From Hemileia vastatrix (taxonomy: Eukaryota; Basidiomycota; Pucciniomycetes; Pucciniales; Zaghouaniaceae): a stretch of 64,000 nt of DNA. The stretch is taken from positions 7,907,001-7,971,000 of the forward strand of contig JASXTE010000001.1 of the NCBI GenBank assembly GCA_030280995.1, read 5' to 3'. The position numbers and the translations under genes are program-made. The notes beneath the pieces are model-generated. The model was not told the origin of the DNA. It made no database searches and worked only from the letters and a program-made list of their open reading frames with translations. Positions 31,320 through 44,067 of this stretch are shown one piece after another (position 1 is the stretch's first letter; every line of letters starts with the position of its first letter).

Positions 31320-34300
31320 TCACCACACACACACATCCTTCCTTCTCAGCATTGTTAGAGATGGACCCAGTGATTTTGTAAGTATATCAGCCCCCATTTG
31401 AGCAGTAGGAACCCATTCCAACGTTGCTTTCTTTAGAAAGAGTTGTTCATTAACAATATAGAAACACCTATCCACATGCCGTGTCGGCTTGTTGCCAGGG
31501 TTATCTTTTGCATTGGCAATTGCTCCTTTGTTGTTGCAGAAGATCTTGATAGGGGGAATATCAGGGAAGATATCTTTGAGCAAGTTTGAGATCCAAATTG
31601 CGTCTTTCATCCCACCACCAAGTGCCACATATTCAGCTGTGCATGATGAATCACTTACTGTCAACTGGCGCCTTGATGTCCAAACAATTGGGCAGGAATT
31701 AAGGAGTAGCAGATGTCCACTTTGAGCTCTTGAGAATTCTTTGTTATTCCAAGTGGAATCAGAAAAAGATAGTAGTTCAAGTGGTGAGTCACAGTCAGGG
31801 TGGATGTGAAGACAAAGGGTGGCGGTGTGCTGGACATATCTAAGGAGGTGATTGAGAGCAATCCAGTGGGTGGCATTAGGTTTGGAGGAGAAGCATGCCA
31901 AAAAATTGACTGGGAAAGACAGATCTGGTCTAGTTGCAACTGCCACATAACTGAGAGCACCTAGAATGGAGAGATATTTAGTTGTCTCTATAGCTACCTC
32001 TTCGTCTTTTGCTGTGGTGATTTCCAAATTGTTTAGTAAGGGTGATCTTGTGGTCAATCCAGATGGGTTATGAGTCTGTAGAATCTTGTCAATGAGCTGA
32101 AAATTGTGTAGATCAAAACCTTCTGGAACTTCTTTGACAGAAACACCTACTATACCATCAACACTATCATTCCATTTTACCTTCAGACTACCATCCAAAC
32201 TATCTTCCAAATCCTTTAACACCTCCTCACTACTACCAGTAACTATACCATCATCAACATGAATCCATATCACACCCAAACAATTCTTCTTCCTAAGAAC
32301 ATAGAAACTTTTATCATACTGACTTGCTTTATACCCCAGAGCATCCAATTTGCTGGCTATATGAAGCCACCAGCATCTTGCTGCTTGCTTGGTACCATAG
32401 AGGGCTTTCTTTAAGTGTAACGCATTGCCAACTTCACGTAGCTGGTAACCTTCAGGAGGTTGCACCCAAATTGCTTCATCAATTGGACTGTGAAGGTAAG
32501 CAGCAGTGACATCAAAAGATTTGACAGGCCATTTGTGATAAGCTGCTAAAGTGAGGAGAATGCGTTGTGAAGCAAAAGTAGCAGTTGGGGCAAAGGTGTC
32601 AGTAAAATCAATACCATACTGTTGTAAAAAAACTTTAGCTACGTATTGTGCCTTGTAGATCAGAGTTTTGGAAGAAGGATTTTTGATTGTGAAGACCCAT
32701 TTTGCATTGGTGAGCTTGGCGCCAGGGGGAAGTTTTCCCTCATACCATACATCCATATCTTTCATGTTCAGCAGTTCCCTTTTGCAAGCTTGGTCCCACT
32801 TGCAACTGTCAGGTGAGATCATAGCTTGCAGATGTGTTCTGGGAATAATGGATGATTGGGACAAACCTTTTTTAACAGTTTCATGTACAGCTTTTTCCTG
32901 AGAGATAAGAGTTTCCTCATCCTTGAAATCACCTAGCTTTATATTATTGAGGATATGATCTAGAGAGCCCTTAGATGGTGGTGGTTGATAAGCAGCTTTG
33001 TGAGCAGGAAGTTGGTCACCAGGGAAAACAGCCATAGCAGATTCAAAAAAAGAATTTGATTCTGGGTGCCAAAAAATCCAACCTGCATTATTCAGAGAAT
33101 AACCTATACACTTACAAATCAAAGCTCGTTGGTCCAGTTTACGTCTAGTTTCTTTATGGATATGGACAAAAGCTGTTTCACCAAATATTCTGAGGTTTGA
33201 GTAAGTTGGGTCACAATTGTACATGAGCTTCAGAGGAGTTTTGTCACCAGTCTTGAAATTTGGGATCCGGTTGTGAACATGAGCTTCCCATTTGTAAGCA
33301 AGGCCCCAGAAACATTCAGGTAGTTCACTTGCTAGTAAGATTGTCCTGGCAATGTCACCGACAGTTCTGTTGAAATGTTCAGCTGATCCATTTTGTTCAT
33401 GATGGTGAGGACATGTGATTTTGTGAGTAGCTCCAATGTCAGCCAGGATCTGAGCCATCTGTTTACTGTGCATTTCCCCCCCCATCGGTTCTTAATGCTT
33501 GTAATTTCTTACCAGTAACATTTTCTAGCTTTTTATAAAATGTAACAAAAGCAGTTTTGGCCTCAGATTTGGAGTTGAGCAAAAATACCTCACCATAGGA
33601 AGTTGAACATTCTCTAAACATTGCCGCCCATCTTGCCCCATTAACAGTTGGGTCCATAGGTCCAACCAGGTCTCCAATAATAAGGCTCATCATTGATTCT
33701 GGTCTTGATTCCTGTGTTGCTGATGGTTTTCTTGTACTTTTGGCTATTAAGCAATCTTCACAGTCAATCTTACCTGGTGGCATAGAGAGGGGCAAGCCAG
33801 CACCAATTCCAGTTCTGATGATAGTGCGAATTGTGTTTTCACTGGTATGGCCAAGTCTTCTATGCCAGTCCATGAGGGAACCTTTTGCAGCAGGGGGTCA
33901 ATTGATGGTTTCATTCTTTTTAGCAGTACACAGGAGGGAAGGATGCAATTGTAAATGATAAGAGGAAACATTTTGATTGCAGTCACTAGACCTAATTACA
34001 TCTAAAATCCATCTTCTCCTAGTACTTTCCAACCGCCCTGTCATAATCAGTTCATCTTTAAAATAAATCCCTAAATTTTTGTCTTCAGAACATAAATCAA
34101 AACAAAAACCATTGTCCACTAAATCAAAGAGAGAAATAAGAGTAGTTCTAACTTCTGGACAGTAAAAAACATTGGTAATAGTAACAACTTTCCCATATCC
34201 TTTTATTTTTAGGTCCCCTATGCCAGTGATAAATGAGGAAGGACAGTTAGTTGCTACTTTGATAGGAATTTGATTTTTAAGAGGTCTGAAATTGCTGATA

Positions 34301-34431
34301 AGGCTCACATTGCCAGTGAGATGATGGGTGGCACCAGAATCCAATATTGCCACATTCCCAGTGAGCGCTTCAAGTGACCATTCTGCACTGTTCAGATCAA
34401 TTTGTTCCAACTGTTCATACAAATCCTCCAC
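31320..34431 (-). pseudogene. Copia Pol of element D (protease, integrase, RT, RNase H)
   Basis: Protease: AILDSGATHHLTGN with DSG intact. Integrase: WHRRLGH and CEDC zinc residues, IGDLVGP (D), LRTDGGG (D) and HEQNGSAEHFNRT (E). Reverse transcriptase: KAQYVAKVFLQQYGIDF and WIHVDDGIVTG. RNase H: SFSDSTWNN, SCTAEYVAL, TRHVDRCFYIV and LEWVPTAQMGADILTK. One TGA at about 33896 corresponds to CGA in element E. One frameshift lies in an eight-G run near 33478, where seven G would keep the frame. All catalytic residues visible are retained, so this copy died recently or is close to functional. Confidence 0.88.
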
Positions 34432-36129
34432 ATTTTCTTCAAAGATAGTGACTTCATCTGCTTCAATTTTTACATCTCTTGCTCTAATTTGTCTGCGTTG
34501 TGGTCTTCTTTAAGGGATATATATTGGTTTGCTTTTTGCCTTTGGGTCAGAGGCAAGGGTTGTAGCACGCTCTCTCATGAGGTAGATCCTCACAGAAAAG
34601 GTGGATGAGTTGAGGTTGTATGGACAGTGGGTAAAGAAATGAGCTGTTGATTTGCTTTCATGACATTGTCGTTGAGCACCAGGAGGTCTGTAAGAGTCAG
34701 TTTGCCGTTGTGGATTAGCCACTGCATTGAAGATGGGTTCAGTAGACAAGGACGCTGTAGGGGTAGGTGAAACCAATTCTCTATCTGCTCTGTTTTGAGC
34801 TAACGATGGCATGAGTTGACAAAAATCCTCAAAGGTGACAGATTTCGAGTCAGGGAGGTTATCCATAGCAACACAAAGATTGACATACAGGTCTTTCAGA
34901 GATGACAGTGAAAGTGCGTGGGACATCAGTGCTTTAAAAACTTTATGGTCAAAAGTGACTCCTTGACACTCAATTGCTTCGAAGTATTTGTTGAATGCCT
35001 CTAGATATTCACTGTGGGAAGTGAACTGGGTTTGTTTCAAATTGATGAAATTGCAGATGGCTGTCATTGTAGATGTATGATTACTTCTAGAGAATTTGTT
35101 GCTGATGTGAACATATGTTTGACGCGCATTCCAATCAGTTGAAATTTCATGACACAGATTAGGGGAAAGTGAGTGGAAAAGGATAAGGTGGGTAACTCTG
35201 TCCTCAAAGCCATCAGGTCCAGGTTCATTGTTTAAAGCATATGCTCTGGTTCCAACAAAGTCTTTGATAAGAGCCATCAAATTGGTGTGCCAGTCATGGA
35301 AGTTGTGCCCTGATGTGTCAAGGTGAGGGAATGTTTTGGTGAATTCTATTACATTTTTCAAAGTTCTTTGGCGCTCAAACATTCCAATTGGTTGTGGGAG
35401 ATGCGGTGGCATAGGGCGATGGAAAGGTGAAGTGGCACGACCCTTTGTAGCCGCCTGTTGATTATTTGTCGTTGACATATCACCAGGTAAATCCTTGATG
35501 TTGTCGTTGAGTGACAAGCACCCAATTGCTTCGGTAAGATCAGATAGTGGATTTGGTGGTTGGGTAACAATATGGGGTAGGATGGTAGGCGGAAGGGTAG
35601 CGCTAGAGCAGGGATTAGGGGGGGCTTACTTTTGTATTAGGTAGAAGTGGTGTTGGTGTAGGGGCAGAGCAAGGGGTGGTGGAGGCGATGCTTAAGTTAG
35701 GGGTAGAGGAAGGGGAGATGGGGGTAACACTTAGATTATGATTAAAGGGGGGGAGTTTTCATGTGTCTCTAGTAGTGTAGGTATGAGGGGAGGGGTAGTA
35801 GGGGGAATTTCCAAATTTGGAGAAACGATTTTATTAGAAGCAGGAGAAGGGGAGGCAATTTGAGTAGGATCAGGAGAGGGGTTGGTAGGTGAGGATATAG
35901 TTGTAGCTTGTTGCTGCGAAGAGGGAGGGGTGGCTGGTATGGGGGTAAGGGTAGGGGCCGGGGTGATAGAAGTTGATTCAGAATGGTTTCGAGAGTTGCG
36001 CAAGGTGGAGGAACGTGTCAGGAGGTTAAATGGATCAATGCTGAGGTTTCTCAGCTCTTGGTTGGAGATGGAGCGAGACAGTTGATGGATTTTACCAGCA
36101 CTATTATCAGGTGAGTCATTTTTTGACAT
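34432..36129 (-). pseudogene. Copia gag of element D
   Basis: Starts MSKNDSPDNSAGKIHQLSRS (36129), followed by a Pro/Ser/Thr-rich region with two frameshifts (near 35740 and 35627). The main gag body (35517-34510) reads FHDWHTNLMALIKDFVGTRA and SKFSRSNHTSTMTAICNFIN. A relic knuckle follows (CHESKSTAHFFTHCPYN; element E has CHECHSTAHVVAHCP, a CCHC motif). A TAA at 34510-34512 separates it from pol in the same frame; the aligned codon in E encodes Tyr. Confidence 0.8.
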
Positions 36130-36220
36130 GCGCTGGGGGTTTTTTCCGCTACTAGCACTCCTAGTGTCGCTAATGCTAGTGGAGTTTCTTGTTGGCTAAT
36201 GTTTCAATGCCCGCGGGTAC

Positions 36221-36231
36221 AGCCCATAACC
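36221..36231 (-). other. Primer binding site of element D
   Basis: Minus-strand GGTTATGGGCT next to the 5' LTR. Ten bases match the complement of the initiator tRNA-Met anticodon arm. Element E has the same at 42896-42906. Confidence 0.6.
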
Positions 36232-36348
36232 TGTAGCACGGTGTCAGCCTGTAGAACTCCGGAAAGAACCGGAGAACAGGGGACGCCGCGACTACAGACT
36301 ATATAGATTTGCACACATAACTAAGTACATAGTCCTAGTGACTTAACA
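36232..36348 (-). repeat. 5' LTR of element D (117 bp)
   Basis: Single-unit LTR, with plus-strand ends TGTAGCACGG and GACTTAACA. Almost identical to 31060-31176. Confidence 0.9.
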
Positions 36349-36783
36349 ATTGGCAACTCTTGGTGCAGCAAGCCAACAAAAGGGCGAGTTAGGCACAGCA
36401 TTTTTGACTGAAAGAGACTGACATATCTGACATTTATTACAGATCTGTCAGTGTTTGGGGGACCAGTCTACCATCAATCCACACCACCATGCTGCTACCA
36501 GGTCTCCCCTACCCAGGTTTCCCTCCTTCCATCCACCTCATCTACAAGGAAGGGGTTGATTTGATCAAAAGGATAGATGAGTGGATGAGGTGGATGGGAG
36601 GAGGGAAACCTGGGTAGGGGAGACCTGGTGGCAGCATGGTGGTGTTGATCAATCATAGGCTGGTTGCCAAACACTGAAAGATCTGTAATAAATGTCAGAT
36701 ATGTCAGTCTCTGTCAGTCAAAAATGCTATGCCTAACTTGCCCTTTTGCTGGCTTGCTGCACCAAGAGTTGCCAATATGGCTG

Positions 36784-37101
36784 TAATTCATCTCAACAGA
36801 CCACACTTGCGACACCTCAATACCTCCATTTCATTAAGACTTCACTCTTACCAAATGCTAATTTTCTCACTTCTCATCATCATATCACACCCAAAACCAG
36901 CTCTATATTATTTTACTACAGGTTCTGTGGAATGTACACACCTCCAAATAGTCCTATCACCACATAAAGTAATAAAACAAGGTCACCTAATCAGTGTCCA
37001 CTTGGAGGTTAGTTAACAAGTAAGTAAAGGTAAGGTGATCCTCATCTAGGTCTAGTAATTCTTAAAGACAGTTGAATGGTCTAATTGAGGTAAAAAACAA
37101 T
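36784..37101. other. Short intergenic segment, no gene seen
   Basis: Unremarkable sequence between the foldback MITE and the third CACTA MITE. A frame reading into it from 36729 starts inside the MITE and shows no domain. Confidence 0.5.
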
Positions 37102-37362
37102 CACTACGCAATATAGGGGGTGGACTTGCTAGCAAGTCCTCAACCTGAACTCAAATGGAACTCAGATGGAACTCAGACTGAACTCATACTGAACCCATAC
37201 TGAACTCTACTTGAACACCCACCTAAAACTGTTCTGCTGAGTGGTGTTCATCCCTGATTGTATGGTTCCTTTATCCATAGCTCAATGTGTGTTCAATCTA
37301 TGGTGAGTTTGGGTCCAAGGTTGCGGACTTGCTAGCAAGTCCGCCCCCCATATTGTGTGGTG
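37102..37362 (+). mobile_element. CACTA-type MITE, copy 3 (261 bp)
   Basis: CACTACGCAATAT to ATATTGTGTGGTG, with AAT on both sides (37099-37101, 37363-37365). The palindrome GGACTTGCTAGCAAGTCC is present at both ends (TCCTC at the left inner edge). Confidence 0.9.
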
Positions 37363-37691
37363 AATTAAGTGAAAAAACAATGAGTATACCAAGTTAGTGC
37401 AAAGACATGTGAGAAAATAAATTAGAAATTAATGAATTCATGCAAAAACATGAGTGTTGAATGTTTTGTGTAACTTGCAAATAGTGAAGATTTTTGCTAA
37501 CGAGTGTGGAATGGCCTCATTAATTAGTGCAACTCAGAACTAATATGCAAGTAAGCAGGAGTTACACACCCGCACAAGTGTGGATGCTCTAAGGAGTGTA
37601 ATGGGTTAGGTGTCTGGGTAATTAAGAGGTTAACAGGGAGAGACAGGTGTCTTGAGGACACAGATGGAGTTACCATAGGGGGGGAAGAAGG
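37363..37691. other. Short intergenic segment, no gene seen
   Basis: Between the MITE and element E. No coding potential or repeat recognised. Confidence 0.5.
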
Positions 37692-37861
37692 TCTAGCACA
37701 GTGTAAGCCTGTAGAACTCCGGAAAGAACCTAAATATCATTGCTTACCTGTAGCACGGTGTCAGCCTGTAGAACTCTGGGAAGAACTGGAGAACAGGGGA
37801 CGCCACAACTACAGACTATAACACAAATGACTATGTACATAAGGTGCCTAAGCACATAAAA
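37692..37861 (-). repeat. 3' LTR of element E
   Basis: 170 bp. Both E LTRs have the duplicated terminal block (TGTAGCAC... twice) that only the 3' LTR of D has. The first bases are mutated to TCTAGCACAG. Confidence 0.88.
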
Positions 37862-38013
37862 TCCCCCCCACATGGTCATTTAAACTATTCCAGTCTAATT
37901 ATCCTCCACACATGTAATTAAACATCACAAAAACTAAGGAAAATGAACAGAAATATAAAAGAGAAAAAAGAAATAAGAAAGAAAAGAAATAATCCCCCCC
38001 ATTCCAACATATT

Positions 38014-41000
38014 TTACCATACACAGACATCTCTCCTTTTGTTGAAAGTTAGAGATGGGCCCAGTGCTTTGGTTAGAATATCTGCACACATTTTTGCAGT
38101 TGGAACCCATTCTAGAAAAGCTTTCTTAAGGAAGAGCTGTTCATTCACCAAGTAATAACACCTACTAATATGTCTTGTCCACTTTTCACCAGGATTATTT
38201 TTTGCATTGGAGACGGTGACTTTATTGTCACAATAGAGCTTGACAGGTGGGAAGTCAGGGTATAGATCTTGAAGCAAATTTGAGATCCAAATTGCATCTT
38301 TCATTCCACTACTAAGAGAGACATATTCAGCTGTCATAGATGAGTCACTGACTGTCAGTTGACATTTTGATGTCCATACAACAGGGCAGCCATTGAGTAG
38401 TAAACAATGACCAGATTGAGCTCTGGCAAACTCCTCATTGTTCCATGTGGCATCAGTGTAGGAGAGCAATTCAAGGGGGCTGTCTCTGTCAGGATGAATG
38501 TGAAATTAAAGTTTAGCGGTGTACTGTACATAGCGTTATAGGTGATTGAGTGCTGTCCAATGAGTAGCTGTTGGTTTTGAAGAGAATCTAGCAAGTAAAT
38601 TTACTGGGAAAGAACGATCAGGCCTGGTCGCCACAGCTACATAGCTGAAAGTACCTAGAATAGAAAGATACTTGGTAGTGTCAATTGCGTCCTCATCATC
38701 TGTTGCTGTCCTAATTTTCAGTTGTTGAGGTAATGGGGATCTTTCTACTAGTCTTGAAGGATTGTGTTCTTTTAAAATCTTGTTAATAAGCTGAAAATTG
38801 TTGAGATTAAAACCTTTAGGGACCTCTTAAATACCTACACCCACAATGCCATTCACCTTTTCATTCCATTTTACCTTCAAAGATCCATCTAAACCATCTT
38901 CCAGCTCCTTCAATACCTCCTCACTACTACCGGTCAAAATTCCATCATCAACATGTATCCAAACCACACCCAAACAACCTTTCTTCCTTAAGACATAGAA
39001 ACTTTTGTTGTATTGACTTGCTTTATATCCTAAAGAATCAAGTTTGTCATCAATGTGCAACCACCAACATCTTGCTGCCTGTTTGGTGCCATATAGAGCT
39101 TTCTTCAGGCGGAGGGCACTGTCTTTATCTTTCAGTTGATAACCTTCAGGAGGACGTACCCATATAGCTTCATCAATTGGACTGTGAAGATAGGCTGCTG
39201 TGACATCAAAAGACTTTACAGGCCATTTGTGATAAGCTGCAAGATTCAGGAGAACACGCTGTGAGGCAAATGTTGCAGTGGGAGCAAAAGTTTCAGAAAA
39301 GTCAATACCATATTGTTGGAGAAAACCTTTTGCTACATAGCGTGCCTTGTAAGTTGGTGAGTCTGAAGAAGGATTTTTGATGGTGAAAACCCATTTTGCA
39401 TTGGTGATTTTACTGCCAGCTGGGACTTTTTCCTCATACCAGACATCCATGTTCTTCATGTTAGCTAGCTCTCTTCTGCATGCCAGTTCCCATTTTTGAC
39501 GGTCAGCAGATAGCATGGCTTGTAGATGAGTTCTGGGGATAACATCGGAGTGTGACAAACCTTTTTGGACAATCTCTGTAACAGCTTTTTCTTGTGACAG
39601 AAGTGCCTCTTCATTTTTGAATTCGCCTAATTTCAGATTGTTGAGAATAGACTGAAGAGAACCCTTTGATGGTGTTGTCATTGGGGCTTGGAGAGCAGCA
39701 TCATGATTGGGAAGGCAATTTCCAGGAAAAACAGCCATGGCAGATTCAAAAAAGGTGTTTGAATCCTCATGCCAGAACAGCCAACCAGCATTATTCAAGG
39801 AATAGCCTACACAATTACAAATCAAAGCACGTTGATCTAGTTTTTGGCGTGTCTCCTTGTGAATATGGACAAATGCTGTTTCACCAAAAATGTGAAAATT
39901 GGAATAGTTTGGAGTTGCATTATATATCAGCTGAATGGGAGTTTTGTCACCTGTTTTAACATTGGGAATCCGGTTGTGAACATGAGCCGCCCACTTGTAT
40001 GCCAAACCCCAGAATTATTCAGGTAGTTTGCTGGCAAGGAGTATGGTCCTTGAAATGTCACCAACTGTTCTGTTAAACCTTTCAGCTGTTCCATTCTGCT
40101 CGTGATGATGGGGCCATGTAACTTCATGAGTAGCACCAATGTTGGCCAAGATCTGAGCCATTTTATTGCTGTGCATCTCACCTCCATCAGTGTGAAAAAC
40201 CTGAAGCTTCTTCCCAGTTACATTTTATAATTTTTTATAGAAAGAAACAAAACAAGAAGTTGCCTCAGATTTGGCATTCAGCAAAAATACCTCACCATAG
40301 AAATTTGAGCTTTCTCTGAACATTGCAGCCCATCTAACACCGTGAATAGTGGGATCCATGGGGCCAACAAGATCTCCAAAAATTAAACTCATTAAGGATT
40401 CTGGCTTTGATTCACGAGTGGCTGATGGTTTCCTAGTGCTTTTTCCAATTAAACAATCTTCGCAGTCAATCTTACCTGCAGGAATAGTTAATGGTAATAC
40501 AGTGCCAATACCAGCATTGATTATTTTTCTGATGGTTTCAACGCTGACATTTCCTAGTCGTCTATGCCAATCCATCAGGGAACCTTTGGTGGCAGGTGGA
40601 CGGTTGATATGATGATTCTTCTTAACAGTGCAAAGTAATGAAGGGTGCAAGGAATAGCAATAAGAAGGAACATCATTTGGATTGCAAGTACTAACACTAA
40701 TTACATCCAAGACCCATCTTCTTCTGGTATTCTCTACCCGGCCAGTCATAATCAATTCCTCTTTCAGATAAATCCCTAAATTTTTATTTTCAGAACACAA
40801 ACCAAAACAGAAACCACAGTTCACTAAATAAAATAAAGAAATAAGAGTAGCCCTAACATCTGAAAAATAGAAGACATTGGTAATAGTGACTATTTTACCA
40901 TCCCCTTTAATTTTTAAATCTCCTATGCCAGTGATGAATGAAGAAGGACTGTTAGTGGCCACTTTGACTGGAATCTTCTTTTCAAGAAGTTTGAAATTGC

Positions 41001-41118
41001 TGAGAAGGCTCACATTGCTGATGACATGATGAGTCGCTCCACTGTCCAAGATAGCATACTTATCAGCAATTGCATCAGGAGACCATTCAGCACTATTGAG
41101 ATCAATTTGTTCAAACAT
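38014..41118 (-). pseudogene. Copia Pol of element E
   Basis: Protease AILDSGATHHV; integrase WHRRLGN, CEDC, FGDLVGP, DGGE and HEQNGTAERFNRT; reverse transcriptase KARYVAKGFLQQYGIDFSET and WIHVDDGILTG; RNase H TAEYVSLSSGM and LEWVPTAKMCADILTK. The frame is constant, but stops fall at about 40229 (Glu in D), 40016 (Cys in D), 38827, and twice near 38510-38545. Not functional. Confidence 0.88.
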
Positions 41119-41142
41119 TTCATATAGTGCTTCAATGTTTTG

Positions 41143-42805
41143 TTAAAAGATAGTGATTTCATTAGCTTCAATTTGAACATCTCTGGCACGAACGGGACCA
41201 CTTTGAGGGCATTTGTATGGAATGTAGACTTTCTTGTTCCTTGCATTAGGATCAGAAGCAAACGCAGTAGTACGTTCCTGCATAATGTATATTTTAGCTG
41301 AGAAATTTGAAGAATGAGGGTTGTAAGGACAATGTGCCACAACATGAGCAGTGGAGTGGCATTCGTGACAATTAGGACGTGCACCAGGAGGCCTGTAAGA
41401 GTCAGTCCTCCCCTGGGGTTGAGCGGCAGCATGAAAAGATGGTTCAACAGTAAGGGTAGCAGCAGGTGATGAAGTTCCTTCTTGATCAGCTCTGTTTTGG
41501 GTGAGAGTTAGCATGAGTTGGAAAAAATCTTCAAAAGTAACAGATTTTGAGTCAGGGCAATTATCAAGAGAAACACATAGGTCAACATATAGATCTTTGA
41601 GTGATGAAGGTAGTAAAGCATGGGACATTAGAGATTTGAAAACTTTCTGATCGAACACAATTCCTTTATGTTCAATTACATCAAAGTGTTTGTTGAAGGC
41701 TTCTAAATATTCAGCATGCAATGTAAATTGAGTTTGTTTCAAATTGATGAATTTGCAGATAGCTGTCATGATTGATGTATGATTGGATCTAGTGAATTTG
41801 TTGGAAATGTGGAGATAGGTCTGACATGCTTTCCAATCTGTTTAAATTTCATGGCGCAGAGAACTAGAGATTGAGTGAACAAGAATAAGATGTGTGACTC
41901 TGTCTTTAAAATTATCAGGTCCAGGTTCATCATTCATTGCATAAGCTCTTGTACCAACAAAATCTTTGATAAGAGCCATGACGTTGCTGTGCAATTCAGA
42001 AAAATTGCTACCTGATGTTTCAAGGCAGGGAATGGACATGGTGAAATCAATTACATTTTTTAATGTCCTTTGTCACTCTATCATTCCTATTGGTTGTGCA
42101 AGATGAGGAGGAACAGGGCGGCGGAAAGGGGAAATTGAACAGCCTTGTGCAGGTACTGAAGGTGATTCAGCAGATGGAATTTTGTTATGGAAAACAGTTG
42201 GTAGGTTTTCTAGAGTTAAATCTCCAATTTCACAAGTAATCTCGTCAATCAGAATAGGGGCAGAGAGATTATGTGTATATAGGGGGGTAGCAGTAATGGA
42301 GGAAGCCCCGCTAGGCTTAATGATTTGCACAGGAATGTCAGTATTGTTAGGTACAGAAGTAGTAGCAAGGGGGGGGGTTCTCGCTATGTTTTGTTTGGTG
42401 TGAAAGGGAGGGTACAGGTGTAGTAGCAAGCTCAGATGCCTTGCTATGCCTTATTTGGCTTACAGGGGGTACAGGAGAGGTGGATGGGAGGGAAGTGATG
42501 GGGTCAAGGGATAGAAGAGGGATGGAAGGGAGGGAAGCGAAAGGGTTTTATTGCAAATGAGAGAGAGGGGAGTGCAAAGGAGATTGAGGGGAAGAAGGGG
42601 GGGGAGGCATTTGCTCAAAGGAAGTAAGGGTTGGTGCTGGTGTTATAGAGGGGTGAGTGCAAGTGTTGCACGATGAGGATTGGGATTCGGGGTTGTGTAA
42701 CAGAGTAATACCAAGGCTACGTAGCTCACGGTTAGAGATTGAGTGAGTAATTTGGGTGGTTTTAATTTTACCAGCGCGGGAGGTAGGTTTGTCTTTCTTA
42801 GACAT
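41143..42805 (-). pseudogene. Copia gag of element E
   Basis: Starts MSKKDKPTSRAGKI (42805), then a Pro/Ser-rich region with a frameshift, and the main body (about 42039-41143) with SELHSNVMALIKDFVGTRA. The CCHC knuckle CHECHSTAHVVAHC is intact. A TAA near 41840 and another at 41143 (Glu in D) break the frame to pol. Confidence 0.78.
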
Positions 42806-42906
42806 ACGCTGGGGGTCTTTCGGCTACTAGCGTTCCTAGTGTTGCTAACGCTGGTGGAGTATTCTTATGGCTAACGTTTCAGTGCCCGTGGGTACAGCCC
42901 ATAACC

Positions 42907-43076
42907 TGTAGCACAGTGTCAGCCTGTAGAACTCCGGAAAGAACCTAAATATCATTGCTTACCTGTAGCACGGTGTCAGCCTGTAGAACTCTGGAAAGAA
43001 CTGGAGAACAGGAGACACCACGACTAGAGACTATAAAACAAATGACTATGTACATAAGGTGCCTAAGCACATAACA
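42907..43076 (-). repeat. 5' LTR of element E
   Basis: 170 bp, with two TGTAGCAC blocks at 42907 and 42966 and end CATAACA. The primer site abuts at 42906. Confidence 0.88.
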
Positions 43077-43098
43077 GAAGTGAGGTTAATCCTTGAAA

Positions 43099-44067
43099 CC
43101 ACGTGAAAACAGACAACGTATCAACTGCTACGTCAGCACAACATAGTGGAAAGGTATTTCAAAAGCTGGCCCGCTACGTCGGCTGGTTTTTTCTCACAGT
43201 AACCAGACATTCCTCCCCCCCAAAAAGTGAGATCCCAGTTACCCAACCCAGTACATCTGAACATCGGATATGCAATATCTCTTGTTTGTGGCTGCCCTCC
43301 ACTGTGGAAGTGTCAGATTACCCTTGCACTCTCCTGCTGTAAAGGCTAGTTTTAGATTGCTATCACTATTTCATTGCTAGGAGTGTAGCATTAGGCTAAT
43401 AATTATTTTTCATCATGCCTTAAGTTGGCGTTATTTCTCTGTTACCTGGTTAAGGTGAAATCAGCCCAATGAAGCGAAAAATAGATAGGTGATATCAGAA
43501 AAAAAAATAGATATCAAGTTTTAGTAAAATTTTACAAAAAAAATTTCATAGGCATTACATTAAAACACAGGTTTGGGTGCTATTTGCTAAATAAGATGAC
43601 TAGGCAGCTAAAATAACAAAAAAAATCATAATTATAAAATGAAAAATAATATTCTATGTTAGAAGCAAAGAGGTGTAAGCTAGATAAAAAAAAGTGCAAC
43701 AGTCAGTTTTGAAGTAAACAAGATTGAGGAAAAATTTGAGGGTGAAAAAAATGAAAACTTACAGAATAAACCACGAGTGGGTAGCTAGATTAAAAAAAAG
43801 AAAAGAAAGGAAAACAAGAAGCACAACAGTCAGTTTTGAGGAAGGCAACAGTGGGGAAAGAGGGAAAGAGGAGACTGGTTGGGCCACTGATTGCATGTCC
43901 CATGTTTAGATGTACTGGGTCAGGTAACTGGAATCTCACTTTTTTGGGGGAAGGGATGTCTGGTTACTGTGAGACAAAACCAGCTGACGTAGTGGGCCAG
44001 CTTTTGAAATACCTTTCCGCTACATTGTGCTGACGTAACGGTGGATACGTTGGCTGTTTGCACATGG
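43099..44067. mobile_element. Inverted-repeat element, about 0.97 kb
   Basis: Arms of about 178 bp (43099-43276 and 43891-44067) match as inverses. Shared blocks include AACGTATC, TACGTCAGCACAA, GGAAAGGTATTTCAAAAGC, TCTCACAGTAACCAGACAT and CAGTACATCT. The interior has no convincing ORF. Exact termini and target duplication could not be fixed; element E inserted about 20 bp outside the left end. Confidence 0.65.

Larger units (their letters stand above)
31002..36348 (-). mobile_element. Ty1/copia element D, TSD ATTGG
   Basis: Minus-strand element with 5' LTR 36232-36348 and 3' LTR 31002-31176. ATTGG lies at 30997-31001 and 36349-36353. The primer site ends at 36231 and a purine tract lies at 31177-31186. 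Internal gag-pol is readable with only a few breaks. Sister of element E (37692-43076), sharing LTR core sequence and protein similarity throughout. Confidence 0.93.
30990..36783. mobile_element. Foldback MITE with TA TSD, split by copia element D
   Basis: Left end CAGCCATATTGG (30990-31001) continues after element D at 36354 with CAACTCTTGGTGCAGC. The right end reads GCTGCACCAAGAGTTG...CCAATATGGCTG (to 36783). TA flanks both ends (30988-30989, 36784-36785). Without element D it is about 440 bp, nearly all inverted repeat with arms of about 200 bp around a centre near 36560. CAG ends and a TA target suggest a Tc1/mariner-derived element. Confidence 0.8.
37692..43076 (-). mobile_element. Ty1/copia element E, sister of D, TSD GAAG(G/T)
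   Basis: 170-bp LTRs at 37692-37861 and 42907-43076. Flanks GAAGG (37687-37691) and GAAGT (43077-43081) are a 5-bp duplication with one later change. Gag-pol lies on the minus strand in nearly one frame, interrupted by many nonsense codons, so E is older than D. Confidence 0.9.

Noticed and set aside
39666..40026. Plus-strand ORFs inside element E
   Set aside because: Antisense shadows of integrase and reverse transcriptase coding on the minus strand.
31320..42805. RIP-like C-to-T mutation as the cause of stops in copia elements
   Set aside because: Some stops fit (CGA to TGA), but several in E align with Glu or Cys codons in D and need other changes. No consistent transition bias is visible by eye.
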